From Pyropia yezoensis (taxonomy: Eukaryota > Rhodophyta > Bangiophyceae > Bangiales > Bangiaceae), in contig CM020618.1 in NCBI GenBank assembly GCA_009829735.1, positions 13,994,568 to 14,058,567 of the forward strand: a stretch of DNA of 64,000 bases, read 5' to 3'. This document shows, piece by piece, positions 51,613 through 62,657 of the stretch. Within the stretch, counting starts at the first letter, position 1, and each line of letters starts with the position of its first letter. The notes beneath the pieces are model-generated. The model worked only from the letters and a program-made list of their open reading frames with translations, did no database searches and was not told where the DNA came from. The translations under genes and the position numbers were made by a program.

Positions 51613-53376
51613 CTAGGCGTTTCCCTCATCCGACTCGGATGATGGAGTATCCTTGCCACTTGAGCTGGGGGAAGAGGTTTCCCCCTTCTCAAGCGTGGAC
51701 TCATTCTCTGACTGAGGTTGAGTCATGGCCGTCACACGTGTGGTGTGCGGCCGGGTATCCGAATCAGTCCTCGGAATACCGAGTTTCCCGATACGAACCA
51801 ACAGGGCTCTCAGTCGAACGTCCAGAGTGGGGCATTGGGCTGCCCAGTGTCCCGACTTGGAACACTGCCAACACGGCCGATCACTCATTGACGCCGATGG
51901 CCACGCTTTTCCCTGTGACTTATCAGGGATAGCGGCCACCATACCTTCCGTCTCTCGAGTTGAGGACGAAGGTACTGCAGGGTACGTCCGCGTGTAGGAA
52001 GGCACCCTTGCAGTTCTGCGGAAGCGACTTGCTTCCACTCCCTTAACTTCTTTCTCTCGTTCCTTCCGCTGCTCAGACACGAGCCAGCGGTACTCATCAC
52101 CCTTAGTCTGGGCGATGCGTGCCAACTCCGCCAGAGTCATGGTCGGAGTATTACGCTCTCGCACAGTCGCTCGAGCTGCTCGGTGGACACCCTCCACAAA
52201 GCGTCCCTTAATGACTCCTTGGGGATATAGGAATCCACAGAGGACGTTCAGCTGACGGAGTCGTTCAGCGAACTCCCGTTCCTCTTCACCCTTACTCTGG
52301 GTGGCGCGGTTGAACTCTTCAACCTGCACAGCCAAGGAAGCCTCGTCTGCGTGAAGACGAAGGATCCAATTCACCAACTCCAGGTAGGAGGTCACCTCAC
52401 CCGGATTCCCACCATGCCGACTTGGCATGACGTTCATCACCTCGGAGCGGAGTGGCTCCTTGGTGAAGTCCTGAAGCATGAAAAACGCTTCAGCTTCAGA
52501 GACATCATTGTCATCGCAGGCTTTTGCGAACTTCCGCAAAAACTGGAAGACCTTCAGGGGTGGTGTCCCGTCCCATTCTGAACGGACCCGGAAGGATTGC
52601 GCAACGTGTTTCTTGCGCCGGCCCAGGGTACGGGCCTGACTATTCGAGTAGGTCAACGACTTGTTGACCAACCTATATGTCTCACAGTCGGAGACATCCT
52701 TGAACAATGGATTATTCACCACTATCTTTCCTGGGACGACTCTAGTCCCAAGACGGTCCGTGTGAGTCACACGACCACGTCGGGTAAGATCCTCTTCACC
52801 CGACTTGCCACTTGCAGAGGACTCAGACTCTGAGTCCACCTCACGACGGAGAGTACGTCGAATCTTCCGTCGCTTCTGACGCCTCGAGGCCTGCTCAGGC
52901 GGAGGGGTGTTCCCCTTCAACGCCCTCCCCACCTCCTCTCGCACGACTTGTGCGATGGCAGTCATCACCGAGTCATCCACGATACCGGATGACCCAGGTG
53001 GAGCTTGACTCGAGCTCCCACCCGGTCCTTCCGGCACCAGTCGTGGCGCGGACCCACCAACCCGGGGTACGGAACTCCCCGTCCCGTCACCTCTGCCGGT
53101 CGGCGGTCCCATGCCGAAGTGAGTGTCGTCACTCCCCGAAGAGGTTGCCGGAGCCTGACGCTGGCTCGGCGCTCCCACCGGAGAAGGGCGAACTCCGCCC
53201 GTCTCTTCCGGGGACGGCCTGGGAAAGAACCTGGCCGACCGCCGTCGGGGTCCAACCTCTGGACCCACCACATCCGCACTGCCCGGCCTGGGTGGTACTC
53301 CGCCCGTCGGGGGAGGACTACGCTCCCCCTCCCCAGGTACACTCGGCGCAATGGGGGGGTCTCCCTCACCAGCCAT
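51613..53376 (-). CDS. gag: Chromovirus Gag with CCHC zinc knuckle
   Basis: 587 residues from ATG 53376 (MAGEGDPPIAPSVPG). A Pro/Ser/Arg-rich N terminus is followed by a Ty3-type capsid region (PLKVFQFLRKFAKACDDNDV, FMLQDFTKEPLRSEVMNVMP, EFAERLRQLNVLCGFLYPQG) and a zinc knuckle CWQCSKSGHWAAQC near residue 505. The C terminus is Ser/Glu-rich. It forms the virus-like particle and packages the RNA. The frame is intact, so this copy could still supply Gag. Confidence 0.92.
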   Translation of the reverse strand: MAGEGDPPIAPSVPGEGERSPPPTGGVPPRPGSADVVGPEVGPRRRSARFFPRPSPEETGGVRPSPVGAPSQRQAPATSSGSDDTHFGMGPPTGRGDGTGSSVPRVGGSAPRLVPEGPGGSSSQAPPGSSGIVDDSVMTAIAQVVREEVGRALKGNTPPPEQASRRQKRRKIRRTLRREVDSESESSASGKSGEEDLTRRGRVTHTDRLGTRVVPGKIVVNNPLFKDVSDCETYRLVNKSLTYSNSQARTLGRRKKHVAQSFRVRSEWDGTPPLKVFQFLRKFAKACDDNDVSEAEAFFMLQDFTKEPLRSEVMNVMPSRHGGNPGEVTSYLELVNWILRLHADEASLAVQVEEFNRATQSKGEEEREFAERLRQLNVLCGFLYPQGVIKGRFVEGVHRAARATVRERNTPTMTLAELARIAQTKGDEYRWLVSEQRKEREKEVKGVEASRFRRTARVPSYTRTYPAVPSSSTRETEGMVAAIPDKSQGKAWPSASMSDRPCWQCSKSGHWAAQCPTLDVRLRALLVRIGKLGIPRTDSDTRPHTTRVTAMTQPQSENESTLEKGETSSPSSSGKDTPSSESDEGNA

Positions 53377-53673
53377 CTCCACAAGAGTCACGTGGAGTCA
53401 ACCAAAACGACCAAACGGTGTCCAGAGTCGGGGATCGTCAGCTAGGGAGTTCCTAGAGCACGTTCCACCCCTCCACCTACCTCAAGGAAGGCGGTGAGGT
53501 TTCCCGAAACTCCGGGTCTCCCACCAAGACTCACGGTGGCCAACCTCGTCACCCAGCGAGCGCTCGGAACGTAGGCGAGTCGATCGTGTCACCGGAAGTC
53601 TCGGTGCCGAAGGGGGAGAGGGGCCAACTTGGTCCCGTCTCCGGTCAAGGGAGGTACCAAAGTCGATATCCTC

Positions 53674-53691
53674 TCCCCCGCTGATCCACCA
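53674..53691 (-). other. Putative primer binding site
   Basis: Two bases inside the 5' LTR the coding strand reads TGGTGGATCAGCGGGG. The TGG start fits a tRNA CCA end. The primer tRNA is not identified; it is not the usual initiator-Met sequence. Confidence 0.6.
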
Positions 53692-53693
53692 AC

Positions 53694-54232
53694 TGTAGCA
53701 GTACTCCCAACCACCAACCCCGAGTCAGGGAAGGAAGAGGAGTATTGCCGATATCCCAACTTGGGACACCGGAAGCAAGCACCTCCACACAGCCGAACAC
53801 GGAACTTGCGTGTGGTGAACGGGTCAGCTCACCAAGGCACGAACAAGATGTGTCGGAGCCAGACGGTGTTTACTTGCTTGGCCAGCCAAGGTGGGCCCTC
53901 CCCGCCTTGCTGTCCTTCCTTATCAACCCTCCTCACACGCTCACGCAACCCCTCAAAACACTCAGAAAATGAACCCTCAAACAAACCAATCATATCACTC
54001 CACATGCAAAGCACTCAAAGCGTAGAAATCCGTCTGGCTCCCGTGCAAAAATCCCAAGAAACAAATACCAGCAGCATTACCCTGCTCTAGTATGTCGGAA
54101 GTCCTAGTCGAATTTCCGTCCAGAAGTCAGAAGTTTCACCAACGTGGGTCGGGTGAATTTCGACTTCCGGTCAGGTCCACTTGACCCGAATCTCCAAAGT
54201 ATTGGTACCGAATTCCGGCCCAATCTCCCACA
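53694..54232 (-). repeat. 5' LTR (in coding orientation)
   Basis: 539 bp, equal in length to the copy at 45641-46179, with two differences by eye. Its U3 should carry the element's promoter; no TATA box is asserted. Confidence 0.95.
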
Positions 54233-55127
54233 CCACGTCCTTTAAGCGCAAGGACTTACATTCAGCGTATCAAGACCGAAGCCGCGGACGAGCATACAAG
54301 CAGGAGTTCCTAGTCCAGTCATACAGGCCAGAACCAGTGGGAGTGGGTTGCAGCTGTGCAATTCACAAAGGCGATCGCTCTCCGCCTTACTGCCGCGGAC
54401 ATGGCTGGCAGCCAGGCTGCGCGCCGTCATCTGGTCCGTACTCAGCCCCACGACGTACCTTGGTGCAGCATCCAGTGCCATGGGGTCATAAGTGACCTCC
54501 AAACGTGCGATGAATAAATGTCGAGCACTGATACGTACACCCGATAGCCCGCAAGTACAGCAACGCTCGCTGTTCCGGATAGTGCGCGCTATAACATACC
54601 TGTCGCGGAAGCGCACGCCAAACACCGAGGTCACCACCGACTCCGATAAGCACGCCGTCGTGACTGGAATCGAATACGGCGTCCAACGTCAAGAACAATG
54701 CGCGTTGCAGCAGCCCCCGGCGGGCCACCCTCGCTCGATCACGTCCGCCTCGCTCCAGCTGCAAGAGTACGTTGAGCAAGTCGCCCAGCTAGAACTACTT
54801 GCGACATAGGTCCGCTGCCAAAAACTCAGCAGCAATGCGCAGCGGATGCGACGACGACGCGCGCGAGCTTGGAAGCGTTGTGCCGTCAGAGAAGAGAGAT
54901 AAAAACCACGCAAAAGCTCGATCCCCATGGGTGCGCCTGACTCCCGCCTCGTACAGCTCGAAATTCCCACCGCGGGGGGGGGCCACCATCTCGTGCGGCA
55001 CGTTCTTGGACATGGGGGTAAATCGATGTCTTACAGAGGCGTCGCAGACGCTGTTCGGCAGAAGCGTCAAGGCGTTCCGGTGCATGCTGTCGTAGAACCC
55101 ACTGGACGAGCCGAGTGACGCGTCCAA
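54233..55127 (-). pseudogene. Fragments of a DNA transposase (Plavaka/CACTA/KDZ-like), decayed
   Basis: Successive minus-strand pieces in different frames. From 55127: FTPMSKNVPHEMVAPPRGGN, then FLSLFSDGTTLPSSRASSSH and PLRIA. From 54779: AVFDSSHDGVLIGV, then CYSAHYPEQRALLYLRAIGC. The patterns 'SDG...SSxHPLRIA' and 'Y-x-A-x-YPEQ' followed by Cys pairs resemble transposases of the Plavaka/CACTA/KDZ type, but I recognise them only loosely. The chromovirus inserted at its edge. It is certainly not functional. Confidence 0.4.
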
Positions 55128-58102
55128 TCACCCCGCCAGGTGCACCAATTGCTCCTGCTCATGTTTTACAGCGTAGGTGAAGGATGATGGCGACTTGAAA
55201 GATGCCGCAACCTCTCTGGCCCACGACCGCGGGGAAGCAAGACCGCCGTCAGGCGTGGTTGCCAGCCGCCGCCATGGGCTGGTGCAAGATGACTTGGATG
55301 AGCTGGTCCAGTGTGCCAGTAACGCATCACAAAGTGCACGTCGCAGAAAGGGGGAGCCGCAAAATGGATGGCCGCGATGTGCTGATGGCGTACATCGGCA
55401 GCGAAGAAGCTCGGTCGTTCAAGCTCTGGTTCAGCCCCCGAAAACGACCAGATAAGCTTGTCGAGCCGCCCATCACATCTGCATCTGTAGACGCGCACAT
55501 GGCGGCCACGTCGGCCAGAAGAGGCTCACCCTCGACGAACATGAGCCCTCCGTCAGCAACCCCTCCGTCGTGCGCTGCGGCAGCACCGGCTGTACTGGCA
55601 CATCTTTCAATTGTAGTAGCACCGAGCTGCGGATATGCGAACCCATCCTCAGGCCCGTGCAGGCCATGAAGGAAGACGATGGTGGTGAGCGCTCCCCGAA
55701 GCCCCACGTGACTGCGACTCAGGTGCCGTTGACAAGAGTAGGCAGTGTTCAAGTCCCTATAGCAATGAGGGGAAACGAAAGACACCACGCGATCCGCGAT
55801 GGTTTGTTGGATAGATCACCAAACGGTGCGACGCCCGGGCTGTGCCGCTACTGTAGTCGTGCCTCACGTCAGCTCTCTCAAGGCCGCTGCCACCTCCGCT
55901 GGAATCGCCACAAAGGGTAAGGCGATGTGACAATTATGAGTGCCCGCCCAGCCACCATGACAAGGCCCGTCACAGGCGCATCAATGCGAATGCCCCGACA
56001 CCACTGCCGTTCCGAGAGCAACCAACAAGGTCAGCATCGAGCAGCTGGCGCAGCATTACAATGGGCATGCTGCGCTGACGACACTGCCAGTCACAAAGGA
56101 GGCAAGGAGCTACCGTCACGACCACAGCCACTGCCACAGCCACAGACACAGCCACTGCCGCCGTAGCCGTCCCCACGGCCCCGCCTCAGCCACGGCCGCC
56201 ATCGCTGTCCCCACGGTGAACCTCTGCCACCCCCATGCTGCCAAACCGCCACAGTCGCCGCAGCCTCGTCCCCCGCCGCAGTCTCAGCCGCCGCCGCCAT
56301 CTTGGTTGTCGTCTCCACGATCACCTGCTGACACGGCCGCGCTGCGGCACTGCAGCTGAGAGAAGCGCGGTGTCGCGTCGGAGAACGGTCAAACAACAAG
56401 CGCGTGTCTGATCACTGTTTCCTGTGTGCCACCGCCACCGTCTTTGTGTGGCCCGAGACCGCTTCAGACGCTTAATGCACGGCTCCACGTCCCCAAAACG
56501 CATGGAGTCCCCCACCTCAAGCCGGCCACCAGAGGTCAAGCCCACGGCCCACGTCTACTCCAACACGACTAGTACAGCCCTCACATTGGTGTCTCGCAGC
56601 CTGTCACGTAGTGGAGAGTGACGCCGGCGGCCGCCGCCGACACAAGGGTAAGCGGCGAGCGGCTGGATGCCTGCCGCACCGGCGAGCGACTGGATGTCAG
56701 CGGCACCGGCGAGCTGCTTCCTTACGGCCCGCTACCGTCGGAAGCACCATCGCTGTCTGCAGCATCAGATCGGCCAGCGACCACTTGCCTGCAGCCGAAG
56801 TTGCTGTTTTCTGTGTGCGTTCAGAAGCATTCAATAGCGACTCATTCGCGACCCCATCCGCCGCCGAGAGAGGCACCCCAGGAAAAAGAGACAGCAGAAA
56901 AGGCCACGCATCAACCAGCAGTCATGGCTGCCCGGCTGCCAGACAGACAAAAGCTGCAGCAGTGGCTTTGGCAGTGGGGTATTGCAAGACCCTCAGGGGT
57001 CGCTGGTGTGCTGGCCGCCGCTGCGGCCGCCACTGATCTTTCGGCTTGTGGCCAGAGGCCACCGAACGGGTAGGGGACAGTAGCCACGAGCGCGGTCGGG
57101 TGTCTACAGTACGGCTGTGTGGAAGACAACCCCCGCCAAAGATGCAACGACCACACGTGTAATGACTGACGGCTCCAGCGGCGCACGGCAGCCACGGTAG
57201 TCAATCGAAGGCTGCCGGAGTTCCAACAGAATAGGGGGTGGCGCTTAAAACGCCTCGGCCGACCGCTACTTCCACTAAGGCTACCAGAATAGCCGGCCGC
57301 AATCGACCACGCAAGCCGCTGGCCCCTCAGGGCGCGGCAGAGCGCTGGCGACAGCTGTCGGCCGGACGTCTCGTCTGCCCCCCCACCGTGGCCACATCAC
57401 TTGCGTGCGCAGGGGTGCAATCTGGTCGAACAATCGGGGTAGGAACCAGGGGTTGCCAAGCGTACTCCGAAAAAGCGCTTTTTTTTTTACGCGCGTATCC
57501 TATTAGCGTCCTACGTGTACGCTCAGAAAATCTCCGAACGTGCCAGGTGCGCATGCGCGGAATCTATAGAGCCATAGCGGGCAAAATGTGCACTAAAGCA
57601 TCAGGACCCTGCCACCAGGTTCCGGGCATCTGTCCCAATTCTGAGGGAGGCGTTATAGGGGAGCCAATAGCCCCCGCAAAGCCTCCGTCAAATATTGCTT
57701 CGACCGTATGTGAAAGCCTAAAAGTCTGTTCGTGCGTTTACCTGTGGCTGGGGTTGCCGTCAAGCGAGGGGGGACTTTCCTCAGGGCTGTTAAAAACGAT
57801 TCATTTTTTGTCGCGGCGTTCAGTAATGCATTCGTTTACGGCCTTCATTTATTCACTTTTATGAATAATCGTTTACTATATTAGTGGAGGACAAATACAC
57901 AACGCAAGTCGTGCTGAGGAGTGCTGCTCTGCCGCTGCTTGCTGCCCACGGCGTCGCCAAGCATGCTCAGTTGCACCCCGTGGGTGACATCTGCTTCGTG
58001 CCTGTGGAGCCTGTCGCAACCCGGCCCACCCTCTCCCCAGAAGGCCCAGCGCGGTCTTCTTCAGTGTGAGCCTTCTGTGCACATTTCTTCATGTGGTGAC
58101 GC
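55128..58102. other. No confident gene
   Basis: Open frames on both strands are short and conflicting. Minus-strand pieces at 55160-55790 may belong to the upstream end of the decayed transposase. A degenerate 24-27-bp repeat (GGCGAGCG(G/A)CTGGATG) lies at about 56651-56718. A T run is at 57479-57488. Confidence 0.35.
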
Positions 58103-58983
58103 ATGATGGACTCTCGGACAGCTCCTGCGGTCGGCGCCGGCGCACGAGCTTCAAGCGAGATTGGATGTTGCGGCTTGATCGACACGTCGGCGAGGGCTGC
58201 GGCTGGAGAAGGTCCTACGGTGGGGGTCGGAGAGGCTGAGGATGACGATGCTGGAGGCGCAGCGCCCCCGTCCACACGTCCCAGCATTGGCTCAAGCCGC
58301 AGGGCGAGTAACACGAGGCAGGGATTTAACTTGCTGCCTGGAGTCGAGGCCGTGTGTCGCCATTGTATTGCAGTTTTCCGCATTTTTTCCCATGTGGACA
58401 AGCGCAAGAGCAAGTGTACAAGAGCAAGGGCCAATCGCATGCTCGCAGCAGAGAAATTACCAATGGCGTGCTGCAACACGTCTGTCGGAAGAACCTGATG
58501 ATTGGCTATGGCCACAACTGCTCTCGCAACGAACGCTGGTTGGTCAAAACACTCTCGTTTTTTCATCGGATCTCGCCGGTTGGCCCTTTGTCTCAGGTCA
58601 TCTCTGTCAAGAATAGTCCGAAGCGCTCAGCCGGTGCTTGTTCTGCCCTCGAAGTGGTCAGAAATCCCGAGAGAACCCCCGATCACACTGTTCGTACAAC
58701 AGCCGACCCTCATGCAGAGCAGTCATTGGCCAGAGAGGCAGCATGTGAGTCATATCACTTGTCAAACACAGTTTGCTCTTGCTCTTGTCCACATGGTACA
58801 AAATTGGGAGAACTGCAATAACAAGCTGGTGAAGGACAAGCAGCTGAACAGGACTCTGCTGGCGAGGCATCTCTACATCGCTACATCTGCGGCAAGTGTC
58901 CTCTCACTGTACGGCAGGTGGCCTGCAGATCAAGCACTACTATGCAGAAGACAAGGCCTCGACCGATTGACTGACCCAGCCTG
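58103..58983 (+). pseudogene. BED zinc-finger gene start, split by a MITE
   Basis: From ATG 58103 the frame runs through an Ala/Gly-rich stretch to GFNLLPGVEAVCRHC at 58367, where the 451-bp MITE begins. Beyond the MITE the same frame, after discounting one TA, continues NKLVKDKQLNRTLLARHLYI. Together they form a BED finger: C-x2-C, then a Leu/His-bearing second half with ARHL. BED fingers are the DNA-binding domain of hAT transposases and some host regulators. After the finger the frame runs to a stop near 58983 with no recognisable hAT core. The insertion destroys the finger, so the gene is dead in this copy. Confidence 0.7.
58368..58818 (-). mobile_element. 451-bp MITE, copy 2, TA target duplication
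   Basis: Ends are TTGCAGTTTTCCGCATTTTT and the imperfect reverse complement ending CTGCAA, flanked by TA at 58366-58367 and 58819-58820. The length equals copy 1 exactly. In reverse complement the interiors align, for example CAGTGTGATCGGGGG against CAGTGCGATCTGGGA, and TGACCAACCAGCGTTCG against TGACCAACCACCGTTCG. Identity is perhaps two thirds by eye. Confidence 0.88.
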
Positions 58984-60578
58984 ATCAACCACGATCCATG
59001 TTCAAGTTGTCCATGGTTGTCAGTGTCAGTGGTCACATAAGTGAACTTTCAATGAATGGTCGGTCTTTCGAGCCCTTTCAATAATATATTCATTAATTGA
59101 TACATTTATGAAAATAATGAATTCATTGAACCCCGTAACAACCCTGATTTCCCCCCTAGTCTACATACTTGGTGGAGGGAGGGAGGCGGGGGGGCGGGTT
59201 GGGGACCTGCTGCCGCCAAAAAACCCGTACCACTGGCCTGGAATGGTGACCAAGTACATATGCGGAGAGGGCCGCCGTGGGACAAAGTCCTGGGGGGGGT
59301 AGGGGGACCATGGCCGGAGGTTTTGGAAGCATGACACCGAGTCTAGAGACTATCTCATGATGACCAGAGATTGAGCCTCCGACGCCCGTGCGCTCACGCG
59401 CGCGCGGGGGGCGTGGTTGTCTTTGCAAAAGGGGCGTGGGCGGGAGACGGGAGCGAGATCCGTTTTCACTCGGAGAGGCCGAGCTGTCACCGTCTTCTCT
59501 ACGCGTGTCACCCAGAGAGACGGGACCAGCTGTCACGAGGGTGTTACCCTCTGATGTACCGCGCGGCTGTCGAGCCCCCTGCCGGCCAACCCGGCGCGCC
59601 GCCGCATCGCCGTCGGAGGGGGGCTGCAGGGGGGTGGCTGAGGTGGAACACTATGCGCGCCCACGGAGCCGTTGCTGCGGGGAAGTGTTGGCGGTGGGCG
59701 GATGGTGGGGGGGGCGGGGGGGAGAAGCAGAGCAACTCAGCGCCCACCTCCCCAGCGCCTGCCCACACCCACTGCTCGTTTCCCCCCTGCAAGCCGACTA
59801 ACCGACCCGCCTTCAACGCACCTATGAAGGCTGGCCGTTGGACGTGCAGGGCCCTGAGGGGGGGGGGTGGGAAGGCCCGACCGCCCTGCCACGGTACGTG
59901 CGTTGGAGGTGAGGTGGGGGGGGCGGCTGGGGGGAGAAGCTGAAGTTGCGCAAGTCAAGTGGCGCCAGTGCTGAAGTTGCGAAGTGGCGCGAGTGCGTAC
60001 GTCGTTCCTTGGCTCAGCCGGCTGTTGTCTTGTTGGCTTTGAAAGAACGGGGGGACGTTGCTGACCAGCGGCGGCGACGCGGCTCTTTCGTAAATCCCCC
60101 AGTTATGGCGGCCTTGCATTCTATTTCTCCTTCTTGTGACCGCCCCACCGCAGCTGTCAACGGGGGGCAGGCAGGCTCCTTCCCCCTTCCCCCCCGCCCT
60201 CCCCGCACCACCGCCGCCAACCGTCGCTGCCGCGCTTGAGAGGCCTTCCCTGGCTTCCCCCCGCTGGAAAAACGAAAGCAAAACATGACCGCCGCTGCAA
60301 AACCGCCCATGAATGCGGAATGATGTGGGGAAGGGGGGGGGGGGGGTGTGTGTGTGGCAGAGAGTTCGCCAACGGCCGCCGACGGCACACGTCGGTGCGC
60401 ACGGTGCGCAGCGCGCGACGCCCGCGCCGCCCACGCGCACGCCGTGACGTGGCTGGGGAGGGCCGCAAGGGTGCCCCGTTTCGCGGTCGTCTGGCCTATA
60501 CGCGATTTCAGTCTAGCCCGACAAACGCACGCCCGGCGCACGACCGTCCCCCACCCCAAACGCCCAAGACCTCGAACA
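58984..60578. other. No confident gene
   Basis: The stretch passes from AT-richer DNA (59000-59150) into GC-rich DNA with G runs (59290, 59705-59720, 60326-60338). A short direct repeat (GCTGAAGTTGCG...AAGTGGCGC) occurs twice at 59939-59993. Open frames show no domain. Confidence 0.4.
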
Positions 60579-61294
60579 TTACCGGCGGCCGCCCACACAG
60601 AGAAGGTCTGACCACCAGCGCCCCCCCGCCCTCCCCCCACCCCCACCCCCACCCCCAAACGGGTGGCCACGACGGCCGCCTGCCACGCTTCGCGTCTTGG
60701 CAGACGCTGCCGTGCCGGCAGCGGCGGTTGCGGGCGCCGCGGCTGCGGCGGGCGCCGCCGCAGCGGCAGATCGCAGCCCCCCGCCACGTTTCCTCCCCCC
60801 GCACCCCCCAGCGGGGGTGGCCCAAAAGACGCCCCCCCCGACGACGCGCCCCCCGCGGGACGCCACTACCGCCGCCGCCACCCGCCGCTGCTCCCCACTC
60901 AGCACCCAGACGTCGGGGGGCGGCCCGTGGTGCTGCTGGTGGTAGGCACTTGCCCTCCTGCTGGCCTTTGCGCCCCCGCCCCCCCCTGCCCCCCCACCAC
61001 CCCCGCCACCAGTCACGGACGCTCCGCCCGCCGGCGACGCCATGGCCAGCAGCGTCGCGTAGGCCACCGCCCGCTCATCATAGACGACCCACAGGGCGGG
61101 GGGGTACTCCGGGCCGGGAGGGGGGGGGGGGGGGGGGGCGGCGGCAACGACGCGCCCGCCACCCCCACCGTCACGCCCGACACGCCGCGGGTGGCGGCGA
61201 GGCGGCGGGCCAGGCCGGGGGAGGGGTTGACAAAGAGGGCGGCGTCCTCGGTCGCCCGCATGGGGGGGGGGGTGGGGGGGAGGGGCTTGTCCAT
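60579..61294 (-). CDS. Uncertain protein, frame changes across a 19-G run
   Basis: An ATG at 61294 opens MDKPLPPTPPPMRATEDAAL, then ALFVNPSPGLARRLAATRGV, good protein-like sequence as far as the run of 19 G at 61120-61138 (poly-Pro on this strand). Beyond the run the sensible sequence is in another minus frame: PEYPPALWVVYDERAVAYAT, LLAMASPAGGASV, DVWVLSGEQRRVAAAVVASR, VVGGGVFWATPAGG, ending at 60579. The most economical view is one gene with a mis-sized homopolymer or a small indel. Family unknown. Confidence 0.4.
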
Positions 61295-62458
61295 GGCGCT
61301 TGCCACCGCAGCGGTCGCCGCCGGGAGGGAGACGCCAGGAAGAGGGGGGCAATATAGGGGGAGGGGATGCGGGAAGCCCTAGCAGGGCAACCGAGGGGCG
61401 AGGGGGAGGGAGAGGGTGGGACGCTGCGGCCGGCGACAAGAGCGGTCGGGGAGGGGCAAGGGGAGGCCGGGGTGGCATGCGGGGTCCATGCACATCAGAG
61501 GTGCGCCGCGGGGGGGCTCGCCGTCGTTGTCGTCGTTGTCCCTCCTTGACTCACCACCCCGGACGGGCGTGAGCGGCACCGTCACCGCCACCTGCCAGTG
61601 CTGCGTACTGCAGCAGCTAACAGCGGAGGCCACCGCGGCCGCGGAGCCCCGACATTGCGCGCAACGGCCGCGGAGGGGAAGGGACGATGATTAGCGACAC
61701 CCCGCCAGGGTAGAGGAGCGTGTAGATACGTACTGTACAGCCCCGTTCCTGCTGCCTCGCTGCCTTCGACGGGTGCCACCACCGCTCCCCCAGCGCGCTA
61801 GAGGGGCGCTGGTGCACCCGTCAACCGCCGCTAGCGGTGGTTCCAGGTGGCCCCTGCCCGCCAGTGCGCTGGCGGGGTGCGGCCTGCGAGGGAGTTTGGC
61901 TGGGTGGCCTCGGCGGTGCGGGGGCCCCGCCCGGCCGGGTGACCACCGGTGGGGGGGGCGCCGTTCGTGTGGTGCACGTGTGGTGCACCACACGAATGGC
62001 GCCGCCCCCGTGGCGAAGCCACGCTGGCCGAGCCGCGGGAGGTGCAGGGTGATCTCCACCAGCCCGAGAGCAGACAAACGGTCGGACACGCATGACCGTT
62101 GACTGTCGAAGATATCGTTACGCAGAAAAGAACCTTGCCTCTTGTGCCAGCCTGTAGAGGAGTTGTGTGCTGAGATATAAGCACAGGACTAACTATAGTA
62201 CAAAGCTTTATGAACTCTGGCTTACTTTTGTAAGTTGTGCGCTTGCTCAGAGGCTGGTTTTTCGCCTTGGCATCTGCCTCTCGCTGTCGACCATGCCCGG
62301 GGCCCCAGACCGATGACGCTCTCTGCGACCCCCTCGAACGCAGTCGGCTACGCCTTCCACGCCGCCATCCCCGGCTTACTCCCCTGGCCTCGCCCACTTC
62401 CGTGGCGCCAGCGTCCGCCTCTTCGCGCCGGTGGCGCGCTTGTTCGAAAGCAGCAGCC
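61295..62458. other. Intergenic with a hairpin
   Basis: Probable shared upstream region of divergent genes at 60579-61294 (minus) and 62459 onward (plus). It contains a near-perfect palindrome at 61957-62003 and an AT-richer stretch at 62100-62240. No promoter element is asserted. Confidence 0.45.
61957..62003. repeat. Inverted repeat, 21-bp arms with 5-nt spacer
   Basis: GGCGCCGTTCGTGTGGTGCAC (61957-61977) and the reverse complement of 61983-62003 agree at 20 of 21 positions around GTGTG. Similarity seems to extend weakly outward, so it could be the centre of a fold-back element. Confidence 0.8.
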
Positions 62459-62622
62459 ATGATGTCGCCGCCTTCTTCCCCGGTGGCCGCGGTGATGGCC
62501 CCGCCCGCCGCCCCCGCGGCAGTGGCCTTGTTTCCTTCCACTGTCGCTACGGGCGGGTGCCCCCATCGCTCCCACAAGGCCAGCGCACCGCCTTTGTTGG
62601 CGACCGCTGCTGATGGCGACGG

Positions 62623-62657
<35 letters not shown>

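Larger units (their letters stand above)
45641..54232 (-). mobile_element. Ty3/gypsy chromovirus, 8.59 kb, non-autonomous deletion copy
   Basis: Two 539-bp LTRs bound it. Coding runs on the minus strand in the order gag, protease, residual reverse transcriptase, RNase H, integrase, chromodomain, the Ty3/gypsy order. A primer-binding-site-like TGG start lies next to the 5' LTR and a polypurine tract next to the 3' LTR. The fingers and palm of the reverse transcriptase, including the catalytic YxDD block, are missing: protease-linker sequence joins directly to the thumb. Between the chromodomain and 3' LTR are about 2 kb of extra sequence holding a G/C-rich minisatellite and a broken ORF on the opposite strand. 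LTR similarity indicates recent arrival. Confidence 0.93.

Noticed and set aside
45641-54232. The LTR pair as two independent solo LTRs
   Set aside because: A gag-pol interior with PBS and PPT lies between them, and the flanks show a likely shared 5-bp duplication.
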